Assembly: GCA_910576985.1 (NCBI GenBank)
Contig: CAJTLA010000004.1
Coordinates: forward strand, 1-43,250
Direction: 5' to 3'
Length of the DNA stretch: 43,250 nucleotides
From: an uncultured Bacilli bacterium
GTDB lineage: Bacteria > Bacillota_I > Bacilli_A > RF39 > UBA660
Position numbers and translations under genes: made by a program. Shown here one piece after another: positions 8,762 through 15,296 of the stretch; position 1 is the first letter of the stretch; each line of letters opens with the position of its first letter. A model generated the notes under the pieces. The model was not told the origin of the DNA, did not search any database, and worked only from the letters and a program-made list of their open reading frames with translations.

Positions 8762-9645
8762 AAAGCGGATTTGTAAGTTTGATTGGTAGGCCAAATGTAG
8801 GGAAATCAACTTTATTAAACGAAATTGTGGGTGCCAAAGTAGCAATCACTTCATCAAAACCACAAACAACGAGAAACATAATACAAGGAATTTATAATGA
8901 TGAAGAATCACAAATCGTATTTGTAGATACCCCAGGAATTCATAAACCATCACATAAACTTGGAAAATTATTAAACAAACAAGCATACTATAGCATAGAC
9001 GATGTAGACGCCATTCTCTTTTTAGTAGATGCAAGTGATACATTAGGACCAGGCGACAAATACATATTAGATAAACTAAAAGAAGTAGACAAGCCAGTAT
9101 TACTTATTTTAAATAAAATTGACAAAATATCAAAAGAAAAAATCTTAGAAAAAATCATAGAATATAAAGACCTTTATGATTTTAAAGAAATCATACCTGT
9201 ATCAGCTTTGAAAAACAATAATGTACATGATGTCATTACCACTTTAAAAAAATACGTAAAAGACGATGTTGTATATTATGATTCAAATACCATTACCAAT
9301 CAGTCAACACAATTTTTAATATCAGAATTAGTAAGAGAAAAAATATTTACATTAACAGAAGAAGAAGTTCCACACTCTATTACATGTGTGACAGAACAAA
9401 TCGAAAAAAGTCAAAATAGTGTTCATATTCATGTAGCAATTATTGTAGAACGTGATTCCTTAAAAAGAATTATCATTGGAAAAAATGGATCTATGATTAA
9501 AGAAATTGGACGACTTGCAAGACTAGATATAGAAACCTTATTAGGCAAAAAAGTATATTTAGAACTCTTTGTTAAAACCATAAAAAAATGGAGAGACAAA
9601 GAAAAATATTTAAGAGAATTTGGTTATCAAGATTTTATGGAATAA
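8758..9645 (+). CDS. era: GTPase Era
   Basis: Essential GTPase that binds the 3' end of 16S rRNA during 30S assembly. It has G1 GRPNVGKST (8-16), the switch segment KPQTTRN, G3 DTPGIHKPSH, G4 NKID, G5-like SAL, and a C-terminal KH domain with IIGKNGSMIKEIG. At 295 aa it matches the family. Position between cdd and recO is the standard Firmicute order. Confidence 0.96.
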   Translation: MKSGFVSLIGRPNVGKSTLLNEIVGAKVAITSSKPQTTRNIIQGIYNDEESQIVFVDTPGIHKPSHKLGKLLNKQAYYSIDDVDAILFLVDASDTLGPGDKYILDKLKEVDKPVLLILNKIDKISKEKILEKIIEYKDLYDFKEIIPVSALKNNNVHDVITTLKKYVKDDVVYYDSNTITNQSTQFLISELVREKIFTLTEEEVPHSITCVTEQIEKSQNSVHIHVAIIVERDSLKRIIIGKNGSMIKEIGRLARLDIETLLGKKVYLELFVKTIKKWRDKEKYLREFGYQDFME

Positions 9646-9686
9646 ATTTTAGAAATTCATCTCACTATAGTAATGAGGTGAGAACA

Positions 9687-9800
9687 TTGAAAAAAGAAAT
9701 ATTGTGGAAATTATTTGAAAATACAGGAAAAATAGAATATTATTTAGAATGGAAAAAGGAGGAACAACCATATGGAAGTAATCGTAGGGGGGACATATAA
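9687..9800 (+). CDS. yqzL: YqzL-like small protein (TTG start)
   Basis: A 37-aa protein starting at a TTG preceded by GAGGTGAG 4 nt upstream. It opens with LWKLFENTGKIEYYLEWKK, resembling YqzL, a small protein of about 47 aa encoded between era and recO in Bacillus (W-x-V-F-x-x-T-G-N-I-x-x-Y-L). Position and pattern agree. The C-terminal 10 residues overlap the start of the next gene and may be unimportant. Function of YqzL is unknown. A longer reading in the same frame from 9588 would overlap era and lacks a ribosome binding site. Confidence 0.7.
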   Translation: MKKEILWKLFENTGKIEYYLEWKKEEQPYGSNRRGDI

Positions 9801-9999
9801 ACATTTTAAAGGAACCTTACACAAAGTAATCGCATTAGCGCAACATTCAGAAACATTAGAAAAAATGGTAGTATATACTCATGAAGATACAAACGAAGTT
9901 TGGGTAAGACCATATGATTTATTTACATCTGAAGTAGATCATCAAAAATATCCAGAAGTAGAACAAAAAAACCGCTTTGAATATATTGGAGAATTATAG
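9772..9999 (+). CDS. DUF1653 domain protein
   Basis: A 75-aa protein that is almost entirely a DUF1653 domain: GGTYKHFKGTLHKVIALAQH, then VVYTHEDTNEVWVRPYDLF, then FEYIGEL at the end. The fold is a small beta barrel; function unknown, often encoded near housekeeping genes. A strong AAAGGAGG site lies upstream of the ATG, inside yqzL. Its stop overlaps the GTG start of recO (TAGTG), so translation is probably coupled. Confidence 0.88.
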   Translation: MEVIVGGTYKHFKGTLHKVIALAQHSETLEKMVVYTHEDTNEVWVRPYDLFTSEVDHQKYPEVEQKNRFEYIGEL

Positions 10000-10739
10000 T
10001 GATTGAAAAAGTAGAAGGAATCATATTAAATGCTAGAAACTATGGAGAAACCAGTAAAATTGTAAATGTATTAACCAAAGAACATGGCATTATTGGTTTA
10101 ATGGCAAAAGGGGCAAAAAACTTAAAAAGTGAATTACGAAGTGTTACTGATAAATTAACCTATGGCTTTTTTTACATTTACTACCGAGAAAATAAACTTT
10201 CTAATTTAACAAGTGTAGATATAATTGATTCATTTAGAAACATCAAAACAGACATCACCAAAATTAGCTATGCTAGTTTTTTGTTAGAACTATCAGAACA
10301 AGTATATAAACAAAACAATGATGACACTGTTTATGACTTATTGTTAGCTTCATTAAAAAAAATAGAGGAAGGATATGATCCATTAGTACTCACTAACATT
10401 TTAGAACTAAAATATCTTTACTTTTTAGGCGTTATGCCAATCATCGATGCATGTAGTATTTGCGGTAACAAAACTTCTATTGTAACCCTATCAAGTGCCA
10501 AAGGAGGATATATTTGTAAGAACTGTTTCAAAAATGAAACCATAGTAAGTAGTAACACCATTAAATTAATTCGTATGTTTTATTATGTGGATATATCAAA
10601 AATTACCAAATTAGATATCAAAGAACAAAACAAAAGAGAAATTAATCAATTTCTAGATTCTTATTATGATCAATATACTGGATTGTATTTAAAAAGCAAA
10701 GAATTTTTAAAAAACATTAGCAAAGTAACAATTACATAA
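9999..10739 (+). CDS. recO: DNA repair protein RecO
   Basis: RecO works with RecF and RecR to load RecA on SSB-coated DNA. The N-terminal OB domain (VEGIILNARNYGETSKIVNVL) and the C-terminal zinc finger are clear, with CSIC at about 150-154 and CKNC at about 171-175. The start is a GTG overlapping the previous stop. At 246 aa it is normal in length. Its last ~80 bp recur in degenerate form at 11190-11285, beyond a toxin-antitoxin-like cassette, which suggests insertion or duplication at the gene's 3' end. Confidence 0.93.
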   Translation: MIEKVEGIILNARNYGETSKIVNVLTKEHGIIGLMAKGAKNLKSELRSVTDKLTYGFFYIYYRENKLSNLTSVDIIDSFRNIKTDITKISYASFLLELSEQVYKQNNDDTVYDLLLASLKKIEEGYDPLVLTNILELKYLYFLGVMPIIDACSICGNKTSIVTLSSAKGGYICKNCFKNETIVSSNTIKLIRMFYYVDISKITKLDIKEQNKREINQFLDSYYDQYTGLYLKSKEFLKNISKVTIT

Positions 10740-10835
10740 TTGTATTAAGTTTTAAAACATATTTACGAAAATAGTAATATATTTGTACTTACTTGATTAA
10801 ATAGCAACTATCTTCCTAAAAATAAGGAAAATCTC

Positions 10836-10864
10836 TTTACTACTACATTAAAAAAGAGTACAAT
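10836..10864 (+). promoter_or_regulatory. Promoter of cassette 1 sense transcript
   Basis: TTTACT, 17-bp spacer, TACAAT (10859-10864). The start expected 7 nt downstream is about 10871, exactly where the 5' arm that pairs with the transcript's 3' end begins. The agreement of promoter spacing and RNA structure supports the assignment. Confidence 0.65.
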
Positions 10865-10897
10865 GAATAAAGAGACATGTATTAACTGTTAAGCGTT

Positions 10898-10916
10898 CCT
10901 CATGAAAGTGAGGTGA
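10898..10916 (+). promoter_or_regulatory. Hairpin sequestering the cassette 1 Shine-Dalgarno
   Basis: CCTCAT-GAAA-GTGAGG forms a 6-bp stem (one U-G) capped by a GNRA tetraloop. Its right arm contains the GAGG of the ribosome binding site GAGGTGA (10910-10916). Translation would require opening of this hairpin. Confidence 0.65.
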
Positions 10917-10921
10917 TGTCT

Positions 10922-11059
10922 ATGCGGAAAGGGTATTATGGAATATTTAGTAATCTTAATAATCCTAATTTTACTTTTAGACCTAACTCCAAAAAACAAA
11001 GACTAAAAAGAAAACGCTTGGCAACAAGTCAAAAGCGTTTTCTTTATCATAACGATTAG
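10922..11059 (+). CDS. Small overlapping ORF of cassette 1 (45 aa), possible leader peptide
   Basis: The ATG at 10922 is 5 nt after GAGGTGA, the best ribosome binding site in the cassette. The product begins MRKGYYGIFSNLNNPN, is strongly basic in its second half and not hydrophobic. It overlaps the hydrophobic 22-aa frame starting at 10938 in another frame and runs through the internal hairpin. It may be a leader whose translation is coupled to the hydrophobic ORF, as Mok is to Hok, or it may be the real product. Coding status is unproven. Confidence 0.35.
   Translation: MRKGYYGIFSNLNNPNFTFRPNSKKQRLKRKRLATSQKRFLYHND
10938..11006 (+). CDS. Candidate type I toxin peptide 1 (22 aa, hydrophobic)
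   Basis: The ATG at 10938 follows GGAAAGGG by 4 nt. The peptide opens MEYLVILIILILLLDL, a single membrane-spanning run, and ends with the charged tail TPKNKD; the layout resembles very short type I toxins such as Ibs. The stop codon directly abuts the internal hairpin at 11007, as in the second cassette at 27383. It is too short for ordinary gene calling. Toxicity is inferred from the cassette architecture, not shown. Confidence 0.55.
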   Translation: MEYLVILIILILLLDLTPKNKD

Positions 11060-11123
11060 AGACAGCGCTTAACATACGAAAGTAATACGTGTCTCTTTTT
11101 ATTTTATGAAGCTTCCTTCATCT
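11000..11123 (-). ncRNA. Predicted antisense antitoxin RNA of cassette 1
   Basis: A minus-strand promoter at 11130-11158 should start RNA at about 11123. It would run leftward across the 3' half of the sense transcript and stop at the internal hairpin 11007-11045, whose left flank supplies T-rich sequence on the minus strand. Expected length is ~120 nt. It is fully complementary to the 3' arms of the sense RNA, so it would compete with their pairing to the 5' end. Convergent arrangement and bidirectional hairpin resemble txpA/RatA and bsrG/SR4. Ends are estimates. Confidence 0.6.
11007..11045. terminator. Internal hairpin of cassette 1, terminator of the antisense RNA
   Basis: AAAGAAAACGCTT / AAGCGTTTTCTTT is a perfect 13-bp stem with a 13-nt loop. 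It starts right after the 22-aa ORF stop. On the minus strand the stem runs into a T-rich tract (TTTCTTTTTAG), fitting an intrinsic terminator for the antisense RNA. Confidence 0.7.
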
Positions 11124-11129
11124 GTATAC

Positions 11130-11158
11130 ATTATACTATAGAATTTTAATTTTTTCAA
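11130..11158 (-). promoter_or_regulatory. Antisense promoter of cassette 1
   Basis: Read on the minus strand: TTGAAA (11158-11153), 17-bp spacer, perfect TATAAT (11135-11130). It points into the toxin transcript. This is one of the best sigma-A matches in the window. Confidence 0.75.
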
Positions 11159-11189
11159 GTAATTATGAAAAGTAAATAAAAATAATTTT

Positions 11190-11285
11190 TAGATGCATAC
11201 TATGACCAATACTGGATTGTATTTAAAAAGCAAAATTAGCAAAGTAACAATTACTTGATAAATTGTTTACTTTTTTTTACGAAAT
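11190..11285 (+). repeat. Degenerate copy of the recO 3' end
   Basis: The segment from AGATGCATACTATGACCAAT through CAAAGTAACAATTAC matches the last coding part of recO (10655-10735). It contains an exact 21-bp block starting ACTGGATTGTATTTAAAAAG and an exact 19-bp block starting TTAGCAAAGTAACAATTAC, with a ~16-bp deletion between them. Similarity continues weakly into the post-stop sequence (AATTGT, then TTACGAAA). The toxin-antitoxin-like cassette lies between the two copies, so they act as flanking direct repeats. The rest of 11286-11351 holds nothing else I can identify. Confidence 0.85.
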
Positions 11286-11351
11286 CGCATTTTTATTTTG
11301 ACTTTTATTTCATAGAATGTTAAACTAGAAAATAGGAAAGTAGATGATGAT

Positions 11352-13238
11352 ATGGAAAAGAAAATCGTAAAAGACACAACCAAAGAAGAGCATTATATTG
11401 AAGTTGTAGCAGGATTAAAAATTATTTATAATCAAAATCAATATCTCGCATTTATAGAAAAACCAAAGAAAAAAAGAGATGTTCGCTTAGAAATCTATAT
11501 CGGAAAATTATCCCATGTAAGAGATCAATATCTAATATTCAAATGCGAAACCGATTCAGAAAAACAACAAGTATTTTCACTATTTAAAGGTATATTTTTA
11601 GGAGAAGAAAATAGTGAAATTGAATTCATTGATTATAGCGAAATTGAACGTATCAGTATTGTTAGCTTTAACGAATTTGAAAACAAAATGGATGCCTATC
11701 CAAACTTTTTCACATTACCAGAAACAGAGGAAATTGATGCTAATATTAATTTACCTGGATTTTTTATGAAAAAGAAACCAACTGAAATAGAAATATTAGA
11801 GCCAAATATACCAGTAACTCAAAATATAGAAACGAATTCGGTAGTACCACAAAATGAAACAACACAACCAAATATAGTAGAAATGCCAACAGAAAATCAA
11901 GCAGGATTAGATTCAGAGATAGAAATTCCAATTATATCATTAGACGAAAATAATGAGGAAACGAAGCTGCAGGAACCAGAAGGAATGAAATTAGAAGTAT
12001 TAGATGATATTGAAATACCAATTATTTCTATTGAAGAGCCAAATGAAACCCAAGAAACGAAATTAGAATCAATAGAAATACCAATGGTTCCAATAGAAGA
12101 AACAAAAGAAGTGGTTGAACCAAGTGAAACACAGGAAACAAAATTAGAATCAATAGAAATACCAATGGTTCCAATAGAAGAAACAAAAGAAGAGATTGGA
12201 CCAAATGAAACCCAAGAAACAAAACCATTAGAAACTTCAATTGAAAAAATAAAAGAAGATACTCAATTAAATGAAGTAACACAGCAAGGTACAACTTCTT
12301 CTTTTGAAAATGTAATAAAACCAACAACAGAAAATTTAACAATAAATGAAGGGGTCTCAATTCCACTTCAAAAACGGAAAAAGAGTAGACTCCCAATCAT
12401 CATAATGATACTAATTATAGCGCTCCTTATTGGCACTTTACTATATATATTTGTATTAGAACCAAAATGGAAGGCAACAGACAAGAAAAACACAGATAAA
12501 ACAAACATACAAACGAATAAAAAAATGGTTTGTACATTATCAAATGTAAATGAAGAATCTAGAACTTTAGAAGAAGGAACAGTTACAATTACTTATAATG
12601 AAAAAACACATACAATTTTAACAGAACTTTTAGAAGGTTCAATAAAATTTGAAAATGAGACTGATTACAACAACACAAAATCATTATTACAATCATTAAC
12701 TCAAGAAAACAAAAATACAAAAGGAAAAAGTCAAACATACAAATTTGATGATAAAATGTTCTCTTATACAGTAGTAGAAGACCGAGATCACAGAAAAGCA
12801 ACAGAGAATGAAAAAGATGATACTTGGCATGCAAGTGTTGATGAAGCAAAAGGATATTATTTAGATTTAGGATATACTTGTGATGGAATGAAAAAGGAAG
12901 AGACTACTACAGATGAAAAAGATATTTCATTACAAAGTACAACAGGAAGTACCGAAGTGAATTATGATCGATGGAATGTGAAATTTATTAATGCAACTAT
13001 GTATAAAGATCAACAAACAATGATGATCACATTAGAAATTACAAATAATGGAACTGATACTAGAATAATGAAAGGGAACTTCAAACTATTTGATAAAAGT
13101 GGAAAAAATATTGGAAATGCAGTACTAAATAATGAAGTAGAAACAGATGCTCCACTGACTTATATGTTTTCTATTTCAAACCAAAATGCAACCGATTTTA
13201 GTAATGCAGCTTCTTATACAATCGAAATATATCGATAG
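11352..13238 (+). CDS. Single-pass membrane protein with internal 27-aa repeats, function unknown
   Basis: 628 aa. Residues 1-130 form a soluble alpha/beta-looking domain facing the cytoplasm. Residues ~150-340 are an acidic, Glu/Thr/Pro/Ile-rich linker with tandem 27-residue repeats (IEIPMVPIEETKE). A basic segment (KRKKSR) and one transmembrane helix (LPIIIMILIIALLIGTLLYI, ~350-370) follow. The outside part has two domains: one starting MVCTLSNVNEESRTLEEGTV that resembles DUF1307/YehR-like lipoprotein domains with two Cys, and a C-terminal Ig-like DUF4352/FxLYD-type domain (MMITLEITNNGTDTR). The layout suggests linking a cytoplasmic signal to an extracellular sensor or wall contact. No homologue is recognised with certainty. 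Confidence 0.75.
   Translation: MEKKIVKDTTKEEHYIEVVAGLKIIYNQNQYLAFIEKPKKKRDVRLEIYIGKLSHVRDQYLIFKCETDSEKQQVFSLFKGIFLGEENSEIEFIDYSEIERISIVSFNEFENKMDAYPNFFTLPETEEIDANINLPGFFMKKKPTEIEILEPNIPVTQNIETNSVVPQNETTQPNIVEMPTENQAGLDSEIEIPIISLDENNEETKLQEPEGMKLEVLDDIEIPIISIEEPNETQETKLESIEIPMVPIEETKEVVEPSETQETKLESIEIPMVPIEETKEEIGPNETQETKPLETSIEKIKEDTQLNEVTQQGTTSSFENVIKPTTENLTINEGVSIPLQKRKKSRLPIIIMILIIALLIGTLLYIFVLEPKWKATDKKNTDKTNIQTNKKMVCTLSNVNEESRTLEEGTVTITYNEKTHTILTELLEGSIKFENETDYNNTKSLLQSLTQENKNTKGKSQTYKFDDKMFSYTVVEDRDHRKATENEKDDTWHASVDEAKGYYLDLGYTCDGMKKEETTTDEKDISLQSTTGSTEVNYDRWNVKFINATMYKDQQTMMITLEITNNGTDTRIMKGNFKLFDKSGKNIGNAVLNNEVETDAPLTYMFSISNQNATDFSNAASYTIEIYR
12039..12226 (+). repeat. Tandem 81-bp coding repeat (two full units plus a partial third)
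   Basis: Units start at 12039, 12120 and 12201, each opening CCAA(A/G)TGAAAC. The period of 81 bp (27 codons) is exact and the reading frame is kept. Units 1 and 2 are nearly identical, implying recent duplication; earlier looser copies of the same motif (PIISLDENNEET, PIISIEEPNET) precede them. Confidence 0.85.
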
Positions 13239-13262
13239 CATTTGTTTCAATAAATGAATAAA

Positions 13263-13508
13263 TGTTAGAGATGACGTTTGAAGAAGCAACATCAATGATT
13301 AGACTAGATGCAGAAAAACAAGGAGAAAAAAGAGGGAAAAAATTAGGCCTTACTCAGGGAAAAAAAATCTGGTTTGAAAATAGGAATACAGCAAGGACGA
13401 GAACAAGCAAAATTAGAAACAGCCCGTAACTTACTAGAGCAAGGAATTGATATCAAGGTGATTATGAAAGCAACCAAGTTGACAGAAAAACAAATTAGAC
13501 AGTCTTGA
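13263..13508 (+). pseudogene. Remnant of an Rpn-family nuclease C-terminus, frameshifted
   Basis: The stretch encodes an Rpn tail in two frames: AEKQGEKRGKKLGLTQGKK, then, after a shift in an A8 run at about 13362-13370, GIQQGREQAKLETARNLLEQ followed by GIDIKVIMKATKLTEKQIRQ and a stop. The pattern matches the C-terminus of the intact gene at 1930-2871. The nuclease domain is missing entirely, so this is a decayed fragment. Confidence 0.8.
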
Positions 13509-13560
13509 GTAAAATTTTTTGTATTCTTGATTGAAATAATAATAACTTTGATAAAAATCA

Positions 13561-13589
13561 TTGACGAAATGATAAAATTCGCGTAAAAT
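13561..13589 (+). promoter_or_regulatory. Promoter of the glyS T-box transcript
   Basis: TTGACG, 17-bp spacer, TAAAAT (13584-13589). The expected start is near 13596, which leaves only ~120 nt for the whole T-box leader. Confidence 0.7.
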
Positions 13590-13595
13590 AAATAT

Positions 13596-13720
13596 AGATC
13601 AATGCGATGACAGGCTTGGAAACCTAGAGCAATATAAAGAAAGCTGATTCTTTTAGAATAAGTAAGGTGGAACCGCGGGGAAACTCGTCCTTACAATTTC
13701 TAAAAGAATTTTTTTTTCGA
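13596..13720 (+). promoter_or_regulatory. Short T-box leader upstream of glyS
   Basis: The T-box sequence TGGAACCGCG (13668-13677) sits in an antiterminator-like element (AAGG ... CGTCCTT), the part that binds the 3' end of uncharged tRNA-Gly. A 12-bp stem ATTCTTTTAGAA / TTCTAAAAGAAT (13648-13659 with 13698-13709) followed by a T9 run encloses it and probably acts as the terminator. The region available for stem I (about 13600-13640) is far shorter than in classical T-boxes. I could not place the specifier triplet securely; GGC at about 13613 is a candidate. Confidence 0.85.
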
Positions 13721-13747
13721 TGATCAAATAGAAAAGAGGAAAAAAAC

Positions 13748-15118
13748 ATGGAAACATTAACAATGGAGAAATTAGTTAACTTATGTAAACAATATGGATT
13801 TATCTTCCAAGGAAGTGAAATCTATGATGGACTTGCAAACACTTGGGATTATGGACCACTTGGAGTAGAACTTAAAAACAACGTAAAAAAACTATGGTGG
13901 AAACGATTCGTTCAAGAAAGCCCAAATAGTTATGGAGTAGATGCAGCCATATTCATGAACCCAAAAGTATGGGAAGCAAGTGGGCATGTTGGAAGCTTTA
14001 CTGATCCATTATTAGACTGTAAAGAATGCAAAACAAGACATCGTGCCGATAAACTAATCGAAAACTTTGATGAAAACGTAAATGCAGATGCCATGACAGA
14101 AGAAGAAATGGTAACTTACATCAAAGAACACAATGTCCCTTGTCCAAACTGTGGCAAAGTAAACTACACCGATATTAGAGAATTCAACCTTATGTTCAAA
14201 ACAAACAGAGGAGTCGTAGCTGACAGTACTAGCTTAGTATACTTAAGACCAGAAACCGCACAAGGAGAATTTGTAAACTTCCTAAACGTTTATAGAACCA
14301 TGAGACCAAAAATCCCATTTGGAATTGGACAAATCGGAAAAGCATTCCGAAACGAAATCACACCAGGAAACTTTACCTTTAGAACCATCGAATTTGAACA
14401 AATGGAACATCAATTCTTTTGTAAAGAAGGGACCGATAGCGAGTACTATCAATACTATAAAGAATTTGCCAAAACATTCTTTACAGACATAGGAATCAAA
14501 GAACAAAACCTACGATTCAAAGACCACGAAAAACTCGCACATTATGCAAAAGAAGCATGTGACGTAGAATATAAATTTCCATTTGGATGGGGAGAAATTT
14601 ATGGAAACCATAATAGAACAGACTACGATTTGTCACAACATCAAAACTATTCCAAAAAATCAATGGAATACCTAGACCCAGAAACAAACGAAAAATACAT
14701 TCCTTATGTCATTGAATCATCATGTGGAGCAGACCGCCTTACCTTAGCCCTTCTTTGTGACGCATACCATGTAGACAAACTAGAAAACGAAGAAACAAGA
14801 GAAGTATTAAGCTTTCACCCAGCAATTGCCCCATATAAAGTAGCCATACTTCCATTAATCAAAAAATATCACTCAGAAAAAGCCATGGAAATATATAAAA
14901 CATTATCCAAACATTTTTCAGTAACATATGACGAAGCAGGAAACATTGGAAAACGTTACCGTAGACAAGATGTAATTGGAACCCCAATCTGTATCACAAT
15001 CGATGACGAAACACTAAATAAAGGAACTGTAACACTAAGAGATAGAGACACCATGGAACAAATCACTCTCCCATTAGAAGAAGTAATAGATTATATCAAT
15101 AAAAAAATAGAATTTTAA
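13748..15118 (+). CDS. glyS: Glycyl-tRNA synthetase (alpha2 type)
   Basis: Charges tRNA-Gly with glycine. This is the single-chain class II enzyme (456 aa), as in Staphylococcus and Mycoplasma, rather than the alpha/beta GlyQ-GlyS form. Visible are the N-terminal FQGSEIYDGLANTWDYGPLG, zinc-type cysteines (CKEC and CPNC), PETAQGEFVNF, motif 2 FRNEITPGNFTFRTIEFEQM, motif 3 SSCGADRLTLAL, and a C-terminal anticodon-binding domain. GAGGAA precedes the ATG; expression is controlled by the T-box in front of it. Confidence 0.96.
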   Translation: METLTMEKLVNLCKQYGFIFQGSEIYDGLANTWDYGPLGVELKNNVKKLWWKRFVQESPNSYGVDAAIFMNPKVWEASGHVGSFTDPLLDCKECKTRHRADKLIENFDENVNADAMTEEEMVTYIKEHNVPCPNCGKVNYTDIREFNLMFKTNRGVVADSTSLVYLRPETAQGEFVNFLNVYRTMRPKIPFGIGQIGKAFRNEITPGNFTFRTIEFEQMEHQFFCKEGTDSEYYQYYKEFAKTFFTDIGIKEQNLRFKDHEKLAHYAKEACDVEYKFPFGWGEIYGNHNRTDYDLSQHQNYSKKSMEYLDPETNEKYIPYVIESSCGADRLTLALLCDAYHVDKLENEETREVLSFHPAIAPYKVAILPLIKKYHSEKAMEIYKTLSKHFSVTYDEAGNIGKRYRRQDVIGTPICITIDDETLNKGTVTLRDRDTMEQITLPLEEVIDYINKKIEF

Positions 15119-15186
15119 ATATATTATATTGATACCTTAAATAATTTTGAACTTCTTTTAAATATCATATCAAAGATAGAACCATC

Positions 15187-15227
15187 AACTGTTCATTCCC
15201 TAAAAAGTGGAAATGGACAGTTTTTTT
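15187..15227 (+). terminator. Terminator after glyS
   Basis: AACTGTTCATTCC / GGAAATGGACAGTT forms a long stem with a 9-nt loop, followed by T7. Confidence 0.85.
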
Positions 15228-15238
15228 GGAATGGAATG

Positions 15239-15267
15239 TTGATAAAAAACTTTTTAAAGTATATAAT
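15239..15267 (+). promoter_or_regulatory. Promoter of the AAA/DUF4143 ATPase gene
   Basis: TTGATA, 17-bp spacer, TATAAT, 29 bp upstream of the gene start. The ATPase gene is therefore a separate transcription unit between terminators. Confidence 0.8.
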
Positions 15268-15296
15268 ATTAGTAATGAGTGAAAGGAAGATCTACT

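Larger units (their letters stand above)
10870..11097 (+). repeat. Long-range inverted repeat closing the cassette 1 transcript
   Basis: The 5' arm 10870-10884 (AAGAGACATGTATTA) pairs with 11083-11097 over 15 bp with one U-G. The inner arm 10887-10895 (TGTTAAGCG) pairs perfectly with 11066-11074. The two stems are separated by a small asymmetric internal loop (2 nt on the 5' side, 8 nt on the 3' side). The arms are the predicted first and last ~25 nt of one RNA of about 230 nt; a T-run (11096-11100) follows. Such 5'-3' fold-back is a hallmark of several type I toxin mRNAs. Confidence 0.75.

Noticed and set aside
9588..9686. Longer start for the YqzL-like frame inside era
   Set aside because: Would overlap the end of era and lacks a ribosome binding site; the TTG at 9687 has GAGGTGAG at the right distance.
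12028..12396. Leucine-rich ORF on the minus strand
   Set aside because: Antisense shadow of the acidic repeat region of the 628-aa protein; no ribosome binding site.
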